A stretch of DNA of 64,000 nt from Roseiterribacter gracilis. Its GTDB lineage: Bacteria > Pseudomonadota > Alphaproteobacteria > BOG-932 > Roseiterribacteraceae. The stretch covers positions 2,108,001-2,172,000 of the forward strand of contig BOPV01000001.1 of NCBI GenBank assembly GCA_018332375.1, written 5' to 3'. Positions 9,437 through 17,764 of the stretch are shown in pieces. The notes beneath the pieces are model-generated. The model was not told the origin of the DNA, did no database searches, and was given only the letters and a program-made list of their open reading frames with translations. The first letter of the stretch is position 1. Every line of letters starts with the position of its first letter. Position numbers and translations under genes: made by a program.

Positions 9437-12400
9437 ATGAATTCCGCATTGCAACCTGTCGACACTGTTCGACCGCTTTTGGTGGTCGGCGTCGGCGCGT
9501 CTGCGGGCGGCTTGGCCGCGTTCAAAACCTTCTTTGCGCATATGGCGCCTGATGCCGGCATCGCCTTTGTGCTGATCCAGCATCTCGATCCCAATCATCA
9601 TAGTCTTCTGGTCGAGCTTCTCGCGCCGATCACCACGATGCCGGTGGTCGAAGCGAAAGACGGCATGCAGCTTGCGGCCAACAGCGTCTTCGTCATTCCG
9701 CCCAATGCAACCATGACGGTCAAAGACAGCCGGCTTTGCGTTGTTCTGCCTGCCGAGCCCGGCGAACGACGGCGGCCGATCGACATTTTCTTTCTGTCGC
9801 TGGCGGCAGAGGTTGGTGAGAACGCCGTCTGCATCGTGTTGTCCGGCACCGGCAGCGACGGCACGCGCGGTCTGCAGGCCGTGAAAGAACATGGCGGACT
9901 GACCTTGGCACAGGCCATGTTCGACCATCACGCAATGCGGGGCATGCCATCGAGCGCCAACGCGTCAGGCTTGGTCGATCATGTGCTGCCGGTCGAAGCG
10001 ATGGGCGCGCTTCTCGTCTCGCATCAGTCGCATCTCGAAAAGCAGGCGCCCCAACTCGACAGCGACGGCGTGCAGCGCGACGTCGCGCAGGAGATCGCGA
10101 CGATCTCGGCATTGTTGCGCACCCGGCTTGGACATGATTTCGGCCACTACAAGGAAATGACTCTGATCCGCCGCGTACAGCGGCGCATGCACGTGCAACA
10201 GATCGGACGCGTCGATGACTATGTCGAACGGCTGCGCAACGATCCGGCCGAGCTCGCGGTGCTGTTCCAGGATTTCCTGATCAGCGTCACTGAATTCATG
10301 CGCGATCCCGACGCGTTCGAAGCGTTGCGCACCGAAGTCGTGCTGCCGCTGGTCGCGGGCAAGGGAACCGACGAACAGATCCGTGTCTGGGTCGCGGGTT
10401 GCGCCACGGGCGAAGAAGCCTATTCGCTCGCCATTCTGTTCAACGAGGCGCTCGAACATTCGGCGGCGCATCCGCGCGTGCAGATCTTCGCCACCGATCT
10501 CGACGACCGGGCCATCCAGTTCGCGCGTGCCGGTCGCTATCGCGGCCATCTGACCGGGCTTTCACAACAACGCGTCAGTCGCTGGTTCACGACCGACGGC
10601 GACGCGCACGTACCGATCAAGTCGGTGCGCGATATGTGCGTGTTCTCGACTCACTCGGTGATCAAGGACCCGCCCTATTCCAAGCTCGACCTGATCTCGT
10701 GCCGCAACGTTCTGATCTACATGGATGCAGAGCTGCAAGAGCGCGTCGTGCGCAACTTTGATTTCGGCCTGCGGCCCAGCGGCTATCTGTTTCTGGGTTC
10801 GTCGGAAAGCCTGGCTCGTCCCAGCGAGCTGTTCACGCCGCTCGACAAGAAACATCGCATCTTTCGCTGTCGCGGCCTGTCGCCGGCCAAGCTCGACGTT
10901 CCCGCGATTTCGCATCCGACCATTCCCGGCATGCCGGCCGCGATCGTTCCGTCTTCGACTTCGCAGGATCGCATCGCCAATCTCGCGCGTGCGGCGATGG
11001 AACGGTACGCGCCCGCCTATTTCGTCATCGACCCGGACCAGCGCATCCTGAATTTCTCGGGCGGCGAGACCGGTCGCTATATCGAACCGTCGGCCGGACG
11101 CGCCAGCCTGGATCTGTTCGAGATCCTGCAGAAAAGCCTACGCCCGATCGTGCGCAGCGTGCTCGACCGGGCGCAACGCGCCGGGACTGCGATCCAGGAA
11201 CATATCGAAGTCGAAATCGACGGCCATTCCCGTCCAGTCCTGCTGATCGTCGAGCCGCTGGTCGGCCTGCAGCTGACGGCCGGCAGTTGCGTCGTCGCCT
11301 TTCACGACCAGCGCGTCTTTGCCCGCGCCCCGCCAAGCGACGGGCGTATCGATGTCAGCGCCGCGGCGGTTGAGTCGCTGCAAGAGGAAGCGCGTGCCCT
11401 GCGGACCCAATTGCGCGCCGCGATTCACGCGGGCGACGCGTCGACCGAAGAGCTGCGGTCCGCCAACGAAGAATATCAATCGGTCAACGAAGAGCTGCAA
11501 TCGACCGTCGAAGAGCTCGAGACCGCCAAGGAAGAAACCCAGTCGATCAACGAAGAGCTGCAGACGCTGAATCACGAGATGGGCGAGAAGAACCTCGTCC
11601 TGATGCGGCTCAACAGCGACCTGCGCAACCTGTTCGAAAGCACCCAGGTTGCAACCTTGTTTCTCGACGGCGATTTGCGCATTCGCAGCTTCACGCCCAG
11701 CATGACCGAGCTGTTCCATCTGCGCGCCAGCGACCGCGACCGGCCGGTCACCGATATCGTGTCGCGGATCGCCTATCCCGACCTCGCACGCGACGTTGCC
11801 AACGTGCTGGCCAACTTGACCGTTCTCGAACGCGAAGTTCGCACCAGCGGCGGCGAAGCGAGTTTTCTTCTACGCATCCGTCCCTATCGCACAGTCGACA
11901 ATGTGGTCGACGGTGCCGTGCTTACCTTTGTCGACATCACCGAGCGGCGGCGCCAGGAAGAAGGGCGCGCGCGCCTGGCCGCGATCGTCAGCTCGTCCGA
12001 GTCGGCGATCATCGGATTTGCGCTCGACGGCACCGTGACGAGCTGGAACGAGGCGGGGAAAGCCATCTTCGGCTACGACGCCGCCGAGATGCTAGGACAG
12101 ACGATCGCGCGCATCCTGCAGCGGCCCGACGATATGGACGCGCTGCTGCAGCGGCTGCGCAACGGCGAAACATTGCCCTATCTCGAAGATGGCTGGCAGC
12201 GCGCCGACGGCACCGCGCCCAATGTCGAAGTGTCCGTGATCGCGGTTCGCGACGAGCACGGACAGGTGCTCGGCGCCTCGGCGATTGCGCGCGACACGAC
12301 GCAGCGCGTGCACGCGCAAGAACAGGCGAGCTTGTTGCTGCATGAATTGCGGCACCGGGTGAAGAACGCGCTGGCGACCGTGCAATCGATCGCGCAGCAG

Positions 12401-12934
12401 ACGCGACGTGCCAGTGCGAGTGCCGATGAATTCCACACCGCCTTCAATGCGCGGTTGCGCGCTTTGGCAAAAACGCATGACTTGTTGATGCGCGACGGCT
12501 GGCGCGACGTGTCGATGCATCATCTGCTCGAAGGTGAATTGGAGCCCTACCGAGCCGGCAACGAAATTCGCTGGTCGCTGAACGGCCCCGACCTCGCGCT
12601 CGACTCCAAAGCGACGGTCGCGCTGGGTCTGATCTTTCACGAGCTCACCACCAACGCGGCGAAATACGGCGCACTGTCGGGTCCTGAAGGGCTGCTCAGC
12701 GTCACCTGGACCATCGCGCGCAACGGCACACGGCGCGAACTGTCCCTGCTCTGGCAGGAAAGCGGCGGCCCCGTCGTGGCCAAGCCAGCCCGCACCGGAT
12801 TCGGCTCGCGCCTCATCCGCAACGGCCTGCGAATTGAATTTGGCGGCGAGGTCACGCTGGATTTCGAACCGCCCGGTCTGCGTTGCACGATGCGGCTGCT
12901 GTTGCCGGCCGACCCAATACCCAACGCCGCATGA
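9437..12934 (+). CDS. CheB-CheR fusion with PAS domains and HWE histidine kinase
   Basis: An 1165-residue multidomain signalling protein. Residues about 14-195: CheB methylesterase with the triad regions GVGASAGG (Ser), QHLDPNHH (His) and SGTGSDGTRG (Asp). About 215-485: CheR methyltransferase with VWVAGCATGEEAYSLA and the DLISCRNVLIYM signature. About 640-725: glutamate-rich coiled coil. About 730-965: two PAS domains (NLFESTQVATLFLDG, SSESAIIGFALDG). About 970-1160: HWE/HisKA_2 kinase, phosphoacceptor LLHELRHRVKNALATVQ and N-box FHELTTNAAKYGALSG. AAAGGA precedes the ATG. There is no chemotaxis operon here, so it probably serves a non-motility, stress-type phosphorelay with the coupled response regulator. 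Confidence 0.93.
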   Translation: MNSALQPVDTVRPLLVVGVGASAGGLAAFKTFFAHMAPDAGIAFVLIQHLDPNHHSLLVELLAPITTMPVVEAKDGMQLAANSVFVIPPNATMTVKDSRLCVVLPAEPGERRRPIDIFFLSLAAEVGENAVCIVLSGTGSDGTRGLQAVKEHGGLTLAQAMFDHHAMRGMPSSANASGLVDHVLPVEAMGALLVSHQSHLEKQAPQLDSDGVQRDVAQEIATISALLRTRLGHDFGHYKEMTLIRRVQRRMHVQQIGRVDDYVERLRNDPAELAVLFQDFLISVTEFMRDPDAFEALRTEVVLPLVAGKGTDEQIRVWVAGCATGEEAYSLAILFNEALEHSAAHPRVQIFATDLDDRAIQFARAGRYRGHLTGLSQQRVSRWFTTDGDAHVPIKSVRDMCVFSTHSVIKDPPYSKLDLISCRNVLIYMDAELQERVVRNFDFGLRPSGYLFLGSSESLARPSELFTPLDKKHRIFRCRGLSPAKLDVPAISHPTIPGMPAAIVPSSTSQDRIANLARAAMERYAPAYFVIDPDQRILNFSGGETGRYIEPSAGRASLDLFEILQKSLRPIVRSVLDRAQRAGTAIQEHIEVEIDGHSRPVLLIVEPLVGLQLTAGSCVVAFHDQRVFARAPPSDGRIDVSAAAVESLQEEARALRTQLRAAIHAGDASTEELRSANEEYQSVNEELQSTVEELETAKEETQSINEELQTLNHEMGEKNLVLMRLNSDLRNLFESTQVATLFLDGDLRIRSFTPSMTELFHLRASDRDRPVTDIVSRIAYPDLARDVANVLANLTVLEREVRTSGGEASFLLRIRPYRTVDNVVDGAVLTFVDITERRRQEEGRARLAAIVSSSESAIIGFALDGTVTSWNEAGKAIFGYDAAEMLGQTIARILQRPDDMDALLQRLRNGETLPYLEDGWQRADGTAPNVEVSVIAVRDEHGQVLGASAIARDTTQRVHAQEQASLLLHELRHRVKNALATVQSIAQQTRRASASADEFHTAFNARLRALAKTHDLLMRDGWRDVSMHHLLEGELEPYRAGNEIRWSLNGPDLALDSKATVALGLIFHELTTNAAKYGALSGPEGLLSVTWTIARNGTRRELSLLWQESGGPVVAKPARTGFGSRLIRNGLRIEFGGEVTLDFEPPGLRCTMRLLLPADPIPNAA

Positions 12935-13320
12935 ACGCCGCCCACGACCAGGACTTGCTGCCGCACGCACATACGAAGCCGCGAATCCTGGTCGTCGAAG
13001 ACGAAATGCTGCTGGTCATGTTGCTGGAAGACACGCTGAGCGACGCCGGTTTTGAGATGGTGTTCGCGGCGCGCGTCGACCTGGCCATCGCGATGGCGAC
13101 GGTCGAGCCCCTCGACGGAGCGCTGCTCGACGTCAATGTCAGCGGCGTCCCGGCTTTTCCGGTCGCCGACGTGCTGCGCAAACGCGGCATCCCATTCGCG
13201 TTCCTCACCGGCTATGGCCGCAGCGGCGTGCGCGCCGACCTGGCCGACGCGCCGGTGATCGGCAAGCCGTTTGATCCGAGCGATATCGCGCGCTGCCTGA
13301 CTGGATTCGGTACGCGGTAG
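12931..13320 (+). CDS. single-domain response regulator
   Basis: A 129-residue receiver domain with nothing attached. Acidic pocket VVEDEMLL, phosphoacceptor Asp in LLDVNVSG, switch Thr in FLTGYG and conserved Lys in IGKPFD. The ATG overlaps the kinase stop as ATGA, so it is translationally coupled and almost certainly the cognate partner of the HWE kinase. HWE kinases are commonly paired with such CheY-like or DNA-binding-less receivers in alphaproteobacteria. No output domain, so it must act by protein contact or pass phosphate on. Confidence 0.9.
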   Translation: MNAAHDQDLLPHAHTKPRILVVEDEMLLVMLLEDTLSDAGFEMVFAARVDLAIAMATVEPLDGALLDVNVSGVPAFPVADVLRKRGIPFAFLTGYGRSGVRADLADAPVIGKPFDPSDIARCLTGFGTR

Positions 13321-13389
13321 GCACCGCAACTACCGGAATGCAACAGCGCGCCGCCGCGCCCATCTTCTCCAGACCGAAGGAGAAGAACC

Positions 13390-14130
13390 ATGCAGACCAA
13401 GCCTTATCGCGGAACGATTCCGCGCACCGATGCGAACTGGCACGCCGTGCAGACGCGCGATGCGCGCGCCGCGCTGTTCTATGGCGTACGCACGATGGGT
13501 GTGGTGTGCCGCCCCACCTGCCCGTCACGCCGACCCAATCGCGAGAATGTCGAATTGTTCGCGACGTTCGAGCAGGCCGTTGCGGTCGGCTATCGCGCCT
13601 GCAAACGCTGCCGTCCGAGCGAGCCGCGCGATCGCGCCGTCGTGCGCTTTGCGTTGGACGAAACCTCGCTGGGCGCGATCCTGGTTGCACGCACGCCGCG
13701 CGGCGTCTGCGCCATCGCGCTGGGCGACGACGCACCGACCTTGGTGCGCGATCTGCAAACGCGCTTCCCTGCCGCGTTCCTGCTCCATGACGACGCGGCG
13801 CTGGCGCGCGAGCGCAAGCTGGTTCGCGCCTTTGTCGAAGATCCTGCAGCGGGACTCGATCTGCCGCTCGATCTGCAAGGTACGGCGTTTCAGCTTGCGG
13901 TTTGGGCGGCGCTGCGCGATCTGCCGCGCGGCCGGACCGCAACCTATCGCGACGTCGCGTGCCGTCTGGGACGGCCGCACGCGGTGCGCGCGGTGGCAAG
14001 CGCCTGCGCCGCCAATCCCGTCGCGCTGGCAGTTCCGTGCCACCGTGTCGTGCGCGCCGACGGAACCGACAGTGGCTATGCCTGGGGCCTCGCGCGCAAA
14101 CGCGCCTTGCTGGCGCGCGAGGCAGCATGA
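13390..14130 (+). CDS. Ada-like methyltransferase: Ada metal-binding domain fused directly to Ogt/MGMT domain, no AraC domain
   Basis: A 246-residue protein. Residues about 12-80 are the Ada zinc domain that accepts methyl groups from DNA phosphotriesters: CRPTC and CKRC supply the four Cys ligands. From about 85 the Ogt/MGMT fold begins, with the active site PCHRV and the downstream GLARKRALL that repairs O6-methylguanine. The AraC-type helix-turn-helix normally between them in E. coli Ada is absent; the linker is only about 10-15 residues. It therefore looks like a dual repair enzyme without autonomous activator function. AAGGAG precedes the ATG. Its stop overlaps the next ORF as ATGA. Confidence 0.9.
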   Translation: MQTKPYRGTIPRTDANWHAVQTRDARAALFYGVRTMGVVCRPTCPSRRPNRENVELFATFEQAVAVGYRACKRCRPSEPRDRAVVRFALDETSLGAILVARTPRGVCAIALGDDAPTLVRDLQTRFPAAFLLHDDAALARERKLVRAFVEDPAAGLDLPLDLQGTAFQLAVWAALRDLPRGRTATYRDVACRLGRPHAVRAVASACAANPVALAVPCHRVVRADGTDSGYAWGLARKRALLAREAA

Positions 14131-14804
14131 GCGAGGAACTGCTGACGCGGCTCGATCGCGACGGGTTTGCGACCACGGGCCGGCTTTTGTCGGACGAGGA
14201 TTGCGCCGCGTTGATTGCGACCTGGCAGGAGCCAGCACAATTCCGCTCGCGCATCACGATGGCGCGCCACGGGTTCGGCCAAGGCGAGTATCGCTACTTC
14301 GCGAACCCGCTGCCGGATCGCGTCACCAGCCTGCGCGAAAGCTGGTACGCGCAGCTCGCACCGGCCGCCAATCGTTGGGCCGAAACCTTGGGACTCGACC
14401 AGCAGTTCGAAGCGACGCACGCAGCGTTTCGCGCGCGCTGCCACGCCAACGAGCAGCGCCGGCCGACGCCGTTGCTGCTGCGCTACACGCAAGGTGACTA
14501 CAACCGCCTGCACCAGGACCTCTACGGCACGGTCTATTTTCCGTTCCAGCTGGTGATCCTGCTGTCGCAGCCGACCAAGGACTTCGATGGCGGCGAGTTC
14601 GTTCTGACCGAGCGACTTGCGCGTATGCAGACGCGCGTCGATGTGGTGCCGTTACAGAAAGGCGACGGCGTCATCTTCGCAACGCGTGAACGCCCGGTGC
14701 CCAGCGCACGCGGCAGCTCGCGCGCCGAGTTTCGCCACGGCGTCAGCCGCATCCGCGGCGGCGAGCGCTTCACCTTGGGCGTGGTGTTTCACGATGCTGC
14801 GTAG
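14127..14804 (+). CDS. 2OG-Fe(II) oxygenase (COG3826-like), coupled to the Ada-like gene
   Basis: A 225-residue protein with a double-stranded beta-helix oxygenase pattern: the HxD pair in RLHQDLYG, a distal His in FRHGVSRI and a 2-oxoglutarate-binding Arg candidate in GERFTLGVVFH. It is prolyl-hydroxylase-like rather than a classical AlkB. The ATGA overlap with the Ada-Ogt gene and its co-operonic position suggest a part in the alkylation response, but a direct DNA-demethylase role is inference. What it oxidises is not shown by the sequence. Confidence 0.78.
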   Translation: MSEELLTRLDRDGFATTGRLLSDEDCAALIATWQEPAQFRSRITMARHGFGQGEYRYFANPLPDRVTSLRESWYAQLAPAANRWAETLGLDQQFEATHAAFRARCHANEQRRPTPLLLRYTQGDYNRLHQDLYGTVYFPFQLVILLSQPTKDFDGGEFVLTERLARMQTRVDVVPLQKGDGVIFATRERPVPSARGSSRAEFRHGVSRIRGGERFTLGVVFHDAA

Positions 14805-14898
14805 GAGAACGGAATTAGATTGCATTGCCTGGAACTGACCGGCTCGCCAAAGCTTTGCGCAATCACCGGCAAATCTTGAAACGAGCACACCGCCTGCA

Positions 14899-15501
14899 AT
14901 GCCCATATCTTTGTTCCTGCGCGGCTTGGCGTTGTTGCTGCTCGTCGGCGGCACTGCACATGCAGAATTGATCACGACGCGCCCACACGGGACGTTTTCC
15001 AGCCGGCCCCTGACGCTCGATATCGGCGGCGGTGCCGCGAGCTACTCATTCAGTTCGGCCGCCGCCAGCGAGCGTTCGATCGCGCCGGTTGGCATTTCGA
15101 CCGGCGGCACGGCGCGCGTCGCAAGTTATGGCGCCCCGTTCTATGACCCGCCGCGGCCAGCCTCCTATATCGGCCCCGGCATCATCGCCGACGATACGTT
15201 GGCAATGTACGTCGCCTATCCCGCGACGGTGGCGATTCCGTTTTCCAACGCGCGCATCTTTCTTGGTCTGCAGTTCGAACTGCGCGACGGCGTGCATTTT
15301 GGCTATGCCGAACTCTTCGACATGACGTTGGTGACTTTCGCGTACGAGACGATCGCCGGACAGAAGGTCATCGTCGGCGCCGATCCAAGCGACCCACCTG
15401 CCGTTCCTGAACCTTCATCGATCGCGCTGCTCGCCAGCGCCCTCAGCATCGTTGCTTTTCGATCGCTTCGGCAAACGCGGCGCCGCCGGGCCAGCTTGTA
15501 A
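14899..15501 (+). CDS. PEP-CTERM sorting-signal protein
   Basis: A 200-residue exported protein: N-terminal signal peptide (FLRGLALLLLVGGTAHAE) and a C-terminal tail consisting of VPEPSS, a hydrophobic helix (IALLASALSIVAFRSL) and a basic end (RQTRRRRASL). This tripartite tail is the PEP-CTERM signal recognised by exosortases. The middle part is low in Cys and rich in Gly, Ser and Tyr, without a recognisable enzyme motif. The 3' end overlaps the convergent thioredoxin-like gene by 59 bases. No exosortase gene lies in this window. Confidence 0.82.
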   Translation: MPISLFLRGLALLLLVGGTAHAELITTRPHGTFSSRPLTLDIGGGAASYSFSSAAASERSIAPVGISTGGTARVASYGAPFYDPPRPASYIGPGIIADDTLAMYVAYPATVAIPFSNARIFLGLQFELRDGVHFGYAELFDMTLVTFAYETIAGQKVIVGADPSDPPAVPEPSSIALLASALSIVAFRSLRQTRRRRASL

Positions 15502-15811
15502 TGCGACCCAGCTTGGTCGTGCCGCGAAAGACGAAGAAGGTTGGCACGCCGTGCAGCGAGAAGCGCGTGGCCATATCGGGATCGTCATAGACGTTGCAGT
15601 GCAGCCACTGCACGTCGTCCCAGATGAAGCGGGCCGGATCGGCGCTAAGCGCGCGTTTCGCGACATCGCAATTGGGACAGTCATTGCCCCAGAGAAAGAG
15701 GATGGTCAGCGCATCCCCACGCGCGCCAAGCGTCGCATCGAGACCGGCCGCGGTGGCGGCCTGGACTGGAAAAGACTGGAAGAAGGCGGCTGCGGCTGGA
15801 TCGGCGGACAT
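15443..15811 (-). CDS. thioredoxin-like protein
   Basis: A 122-residue cytoplasmic thioredoxin-fold protein (no signal peptide). The redox site is CPNC in WGNDCPNCDVAK and the cis-Pro loop is GVPTFFVFRG. The active site differs from the standard CGPC, which suggests a specialised thiol-disulfide role. The ending EAIEKQRC leaves a third Cys at the extreme C-terminus. Divergent from tRNA-Ser. Confidence 0.85.
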   Translation of the reverse strand: MSADPAAAAFFQSFPVQAATAAGLDATLGARGDALTILFLWGNDCPNCDVAKRALSADPARFIWDDVQWLHCNVYDDPDMATRFSLHGVPTFFVFRGTTKLGRITSWPGGAAFAEAIEKQRC

Positions 15812-15892
15812 GGCGGAAAAGCTAGGCCTCGCGCGGCGCCCGGCTAGGTCCCTTGCCCCGGCCCACCCCGCGTGCTTTTTTCCGGCCGCGCC

Positions 15893-15982
15893 GGAGGGGT
15901 GGCCGAGTGGTTGAAGGCGCTCGCCTGGAAAGCGGGTAAACCGGAAACGGTTTCGTGAGTTCGAATCTCATCCCCTCCGCCA
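15893..15982 (+). tRNA. tRNA-Ser (GGA anticodon)
   Basis: The 90-base stretch folds as a class II tRNA: acceptor GGAGGGG with CCCCTCC, discriminator G, encoded CCA at 15980-15982. The anticodon stem CTCGC/GCGGG closes the loop CTGGAAA, giving anticodon GGA (reads UCC and UCU). A long variable arm (about 15932-15948) is characteristic of serine tRNAs, and the T-loop TTCGAAT is intact. Confidence 0.96.
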
Positions 15983-16047
15983 CCCTACGCTCCTTCGGAG
16001 CTTCGGGTGGCGCGCCACCCGAAGCGGAGAGGGAGTGTAGGGTGGCG
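15979..16047. repeat. nested inverted repeat with perfect 24-bp palindrome, directly after tRNA-Ser
   Basis: The outer arms 15979-15993 (GCCACCCTACGCTCC) and 16033-16047 are inverted copies with one mismatch (a G-U pair as RNA). Inside, bases 16001-16024 form a perfect palindrome of two 12-base arms (CTTCGGGTGGCG and its complement). The left arm begins inside the tRNA 3' end (CCA). It could act as a processing or termination structure for the tRNA transcript, although no T-tract follows, or be a dispersed palindromic repeat. Confidence 0.75.
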
Positions 16048-16051
16048 GAGA

Positions 16052-16082
16052 TCTCCCGAAGCTCCGCAGGAGCGTAGGGAGA
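16052..16082. repeat. second hairpin sharing sequence with the repeat upstream
   Basis: TCTCCC (16052-16057) pairs with GGGAGA (16077-16082), and inside GCTCC pairs with GGAGC around a GCA loop. The reverse complement of the GAAGCTCC...GGAGCGTAGGG core is nearly identical to 15986-16006 of the upstream structure. So three related palindromic modules lie in about 100 bases between the tRNA and the GIY-YIG gene. Confidence 0.7.
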
Positions 16083-16115
16083 CTGGCTCCGCGAGCGCAC
16101 TCCTGCATTTGACTC

Positions 16116-16382
16116 ATGCCACGAGCACCGCACTATCGGCACGTGTGGTACGTCTACTTCCTCGAGCTGAACAACAAAGACATCTATGTCGGTTCGACGA
16201 GCGATTTGCGTCGGCGGATAGCGAGCCACGCCGAAGGCAAAGTGCCCTCAACGCGACCGCACCAGCCGTCGCAGCTACGATCTTACGTCGCTGTCGAAAC
16301 CGAAGCAGTCGCGCGTTCGCTTGAGCTCTATTTCAAATCCGGTTCCGGAAAAGCAGTCGCGCTGAAACGCTTTTTCCCTTAG
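16116..16382 (+). CDS. small GIY-YIG domain protein
   Basis: An 88-residue, single-domain GIY-YIG protein (UvrC/Slx1 nuclease superfamily). The signature is spread over WYVYFLELNN and IYVGSTSDLRRRI, with a later Glu in SLELYFKSGSGK in the place of the metal ligand. Stand-alone proteins of this size are common in proteobacteria; a nuclease activity is expected from the fold but the biological target is unknown. It sits 34 bases after the palindromic structures. Confidence 0.82.
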   Translation: MPRAPHYRHVWYVYFLELNNKDIYVGSTSDLRRRIASHAEGKVPSTRPHQPSQLRSYVAVETEAVARSLELYFKSGSGKAVALKRFFP

Positions 16383-16402
16383 CCGACAGCAAATTTGCGC
16401 AT

Positions 16403-17212
16403 CTAAACCGCCTCAAACCGAAACCCTTCGCCGTTGCGGACAACGCGGCCGACGCCGGGTGCGTCCAGATGCGCGCCGGCGACGTAGCAATTGTTGTCGG
16501 CGGCCAATGCCAGAAGGCGCAGCCGCGTTGCGCGCGCAGCATCCTGATCGGCGTCGAACTCCCACGTGATCTCGGGCCGATCGAATTGCAGCGACGGCAC
16601 ATGCACCACGTCGCCCCAGATCAACAAGGTTTCGCCGCCGCTTGTCACGCGAAAGCAGGTGTGGCCGACTTCATGGCCGCGCGCATCGATCGCTTCGATC
16701 TGCGCGTTCAACCGCTGCCCGACGTCGAGCGGTTCGGCGCGATCGTGAAACCGTTGCAGCCGCGCTTCGGCGCGGAACATCGCCATCTCCAGTCGCGGCA
16801 CCAGCAGGCGTGACAGCTGCGTGAAACCGTCGTTGCCGTCGGCAAGAACCAGCCCGTGAATATGATCGAGATGGGTATGGGTAACGGCGACGGTTCGAAT
16901 CCGGTCGACGTCGATCTTCGCTTCTTGCAGCGCCTCCGGCAGGAACCCCGTCGTCGGATGCCAGGCGTTCGCCGCGCCGACGTCGATCAAGGTGATGTCG
17001 GCGCCGTCATCGATCGCAAACGTGTTGACGGACAGGCGGAGCGCGCCGTCGACGAGCCGCACCTGTGCCGGCAGGTCGTCGCCGAACGGCTTGTCGCCGG
17101 GTTGGCGCAGCCTGCTGGTCGCCATGTCGGCATATCCGTCGCACAGCGAGACGACGGCGAGATCGCCGAGCCTGTAGGTGGCGTGTCGCTGGCCGGAGGA
17201 AATTCGCTGCAA
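16403..17212 (-). CDS. metallo-beta-lactamase fold hydrolase, TTG start
   Basis: A 269-residue MBL-fold protein with the zinc motif HTHLDH (in AVTHTHLDHIHG), further ligands in GHEVGHT and WGDVVH, and a distal His in AGAHLD. The family includes lactonases and other hydrolases. An in-frame TGA sits two codons before a TTG at 17212, and AGGA lies 6 bases ahead of that TTG, so a TTG start is the best reading (no ATG or GTG until after the first conserved strand). No signal peptide, so cytoplasmic. Confidence 0.82.
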   Translation of the reverse strand: MQRISSGQRHATYRLGDLAVVSLCDGYADMATSRLRQPGDKPFGDDLPAQVRLVDGALRLSVNTFAIDDGADITLIDVGAANAWHPTTGFLPEALQEAKIDVDRIRTVAVTHTHLDHIHGLVLADGNDGFTQLSRLLVPRLEMAMFRAEARLQRFHDRAEPLDVGQRLNAQIEAIDARGHEVGHTCFRVTSGGETLLIWGDVVHVPSLQFDRPEITWEFDADQDAARATRLRLLALAADNNCYVAGAHLDAPGVGRVVRNGEGFRFEAV

Positions 17213-17362
17213 AGGTCATCCTGTCTGTTCGAGCCGCATACGACGGACAGGCCGGCCGGCCAAAAAAATCCTGGACGCCGTGTCGACCTGACGAAAGCTG
17301 GTTCGTCCTAGGAGTATCGAGCCGCTGGTTCGGTGCGCAATACGCAAGAAAAAGGAAGTCCC

Positions 17363-17728
17363 ATGGCCACGAACAACACCTATCTCGCTGTCTTTCTCGG
17401 CAGCAAAACCAGCCCGCGCATGAAGGCCTGGATGGCGATGTCCGACGCCGATCGTCGCGCCAAGGAGCAAGAAGGCATCGCCGCCTGGGGTGCCTGGGCG
17501 CAAAAACATCAGGCGGTGATTGCCACGATCGGCGGACCGCTGGGCAAGACCAAGAAGGTCAGCGAACGCGGCACCGAAGACATCGCCAACGAGTTGGGCG
17601 CCTTCACGGTCGTAACCGCGGACTCGCACGAAGCCGCCGCCAAGCTGTTCGAGAACCACCCGCACTTCACGATCTTTCCCGGCGAGTCGGTCGAGATCAT
17701 GCCGATCCTGCCGATTCCAGGTCAGTGA
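17363..17728 (+). CDS. YCII-related domain protein
   Basis: A 121-residue protein; the ATG at 17363 follows AAAGGAAG. It has a dimeric ferredoxin-like (YCII/DGPF) look: YLAVFLGSK at the start, a helical middle and AFTVVTADSHEAAAKLFENHPHFTIFPGESVEIMPI at the end, split by short turns. Proteins of this class often sit beside START-domain and sigma-factor genes; here an AHSA1-type gene follows 36 bases on, so the two are probably co-transcribed. Function unknown. Confidence 0.7.
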   Translation: MATNNTYLAVFLGSKTSPRMKAWMAMSDADRRAKEQEGIAAWGAWAQKHQAVIATIGGPLGKTKKVSERGTEDIANELGAFTVVTADSHEAAAKLFENHPHFTIFPGESVEIMPILPIPGQ

Positions 17729-17764
17729 CCGACAACACAACTTCAACGCATCAGGATTACGACC

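Noticed and set aside
15822..16229. Minus-strand frame crossing tRNA-Ser (contains GMRFELTKPFPVYPLSRR)
   Set aside because: This peptide is the usual false translation of a tRNA-Ser gene; the tRNA structure is complete.
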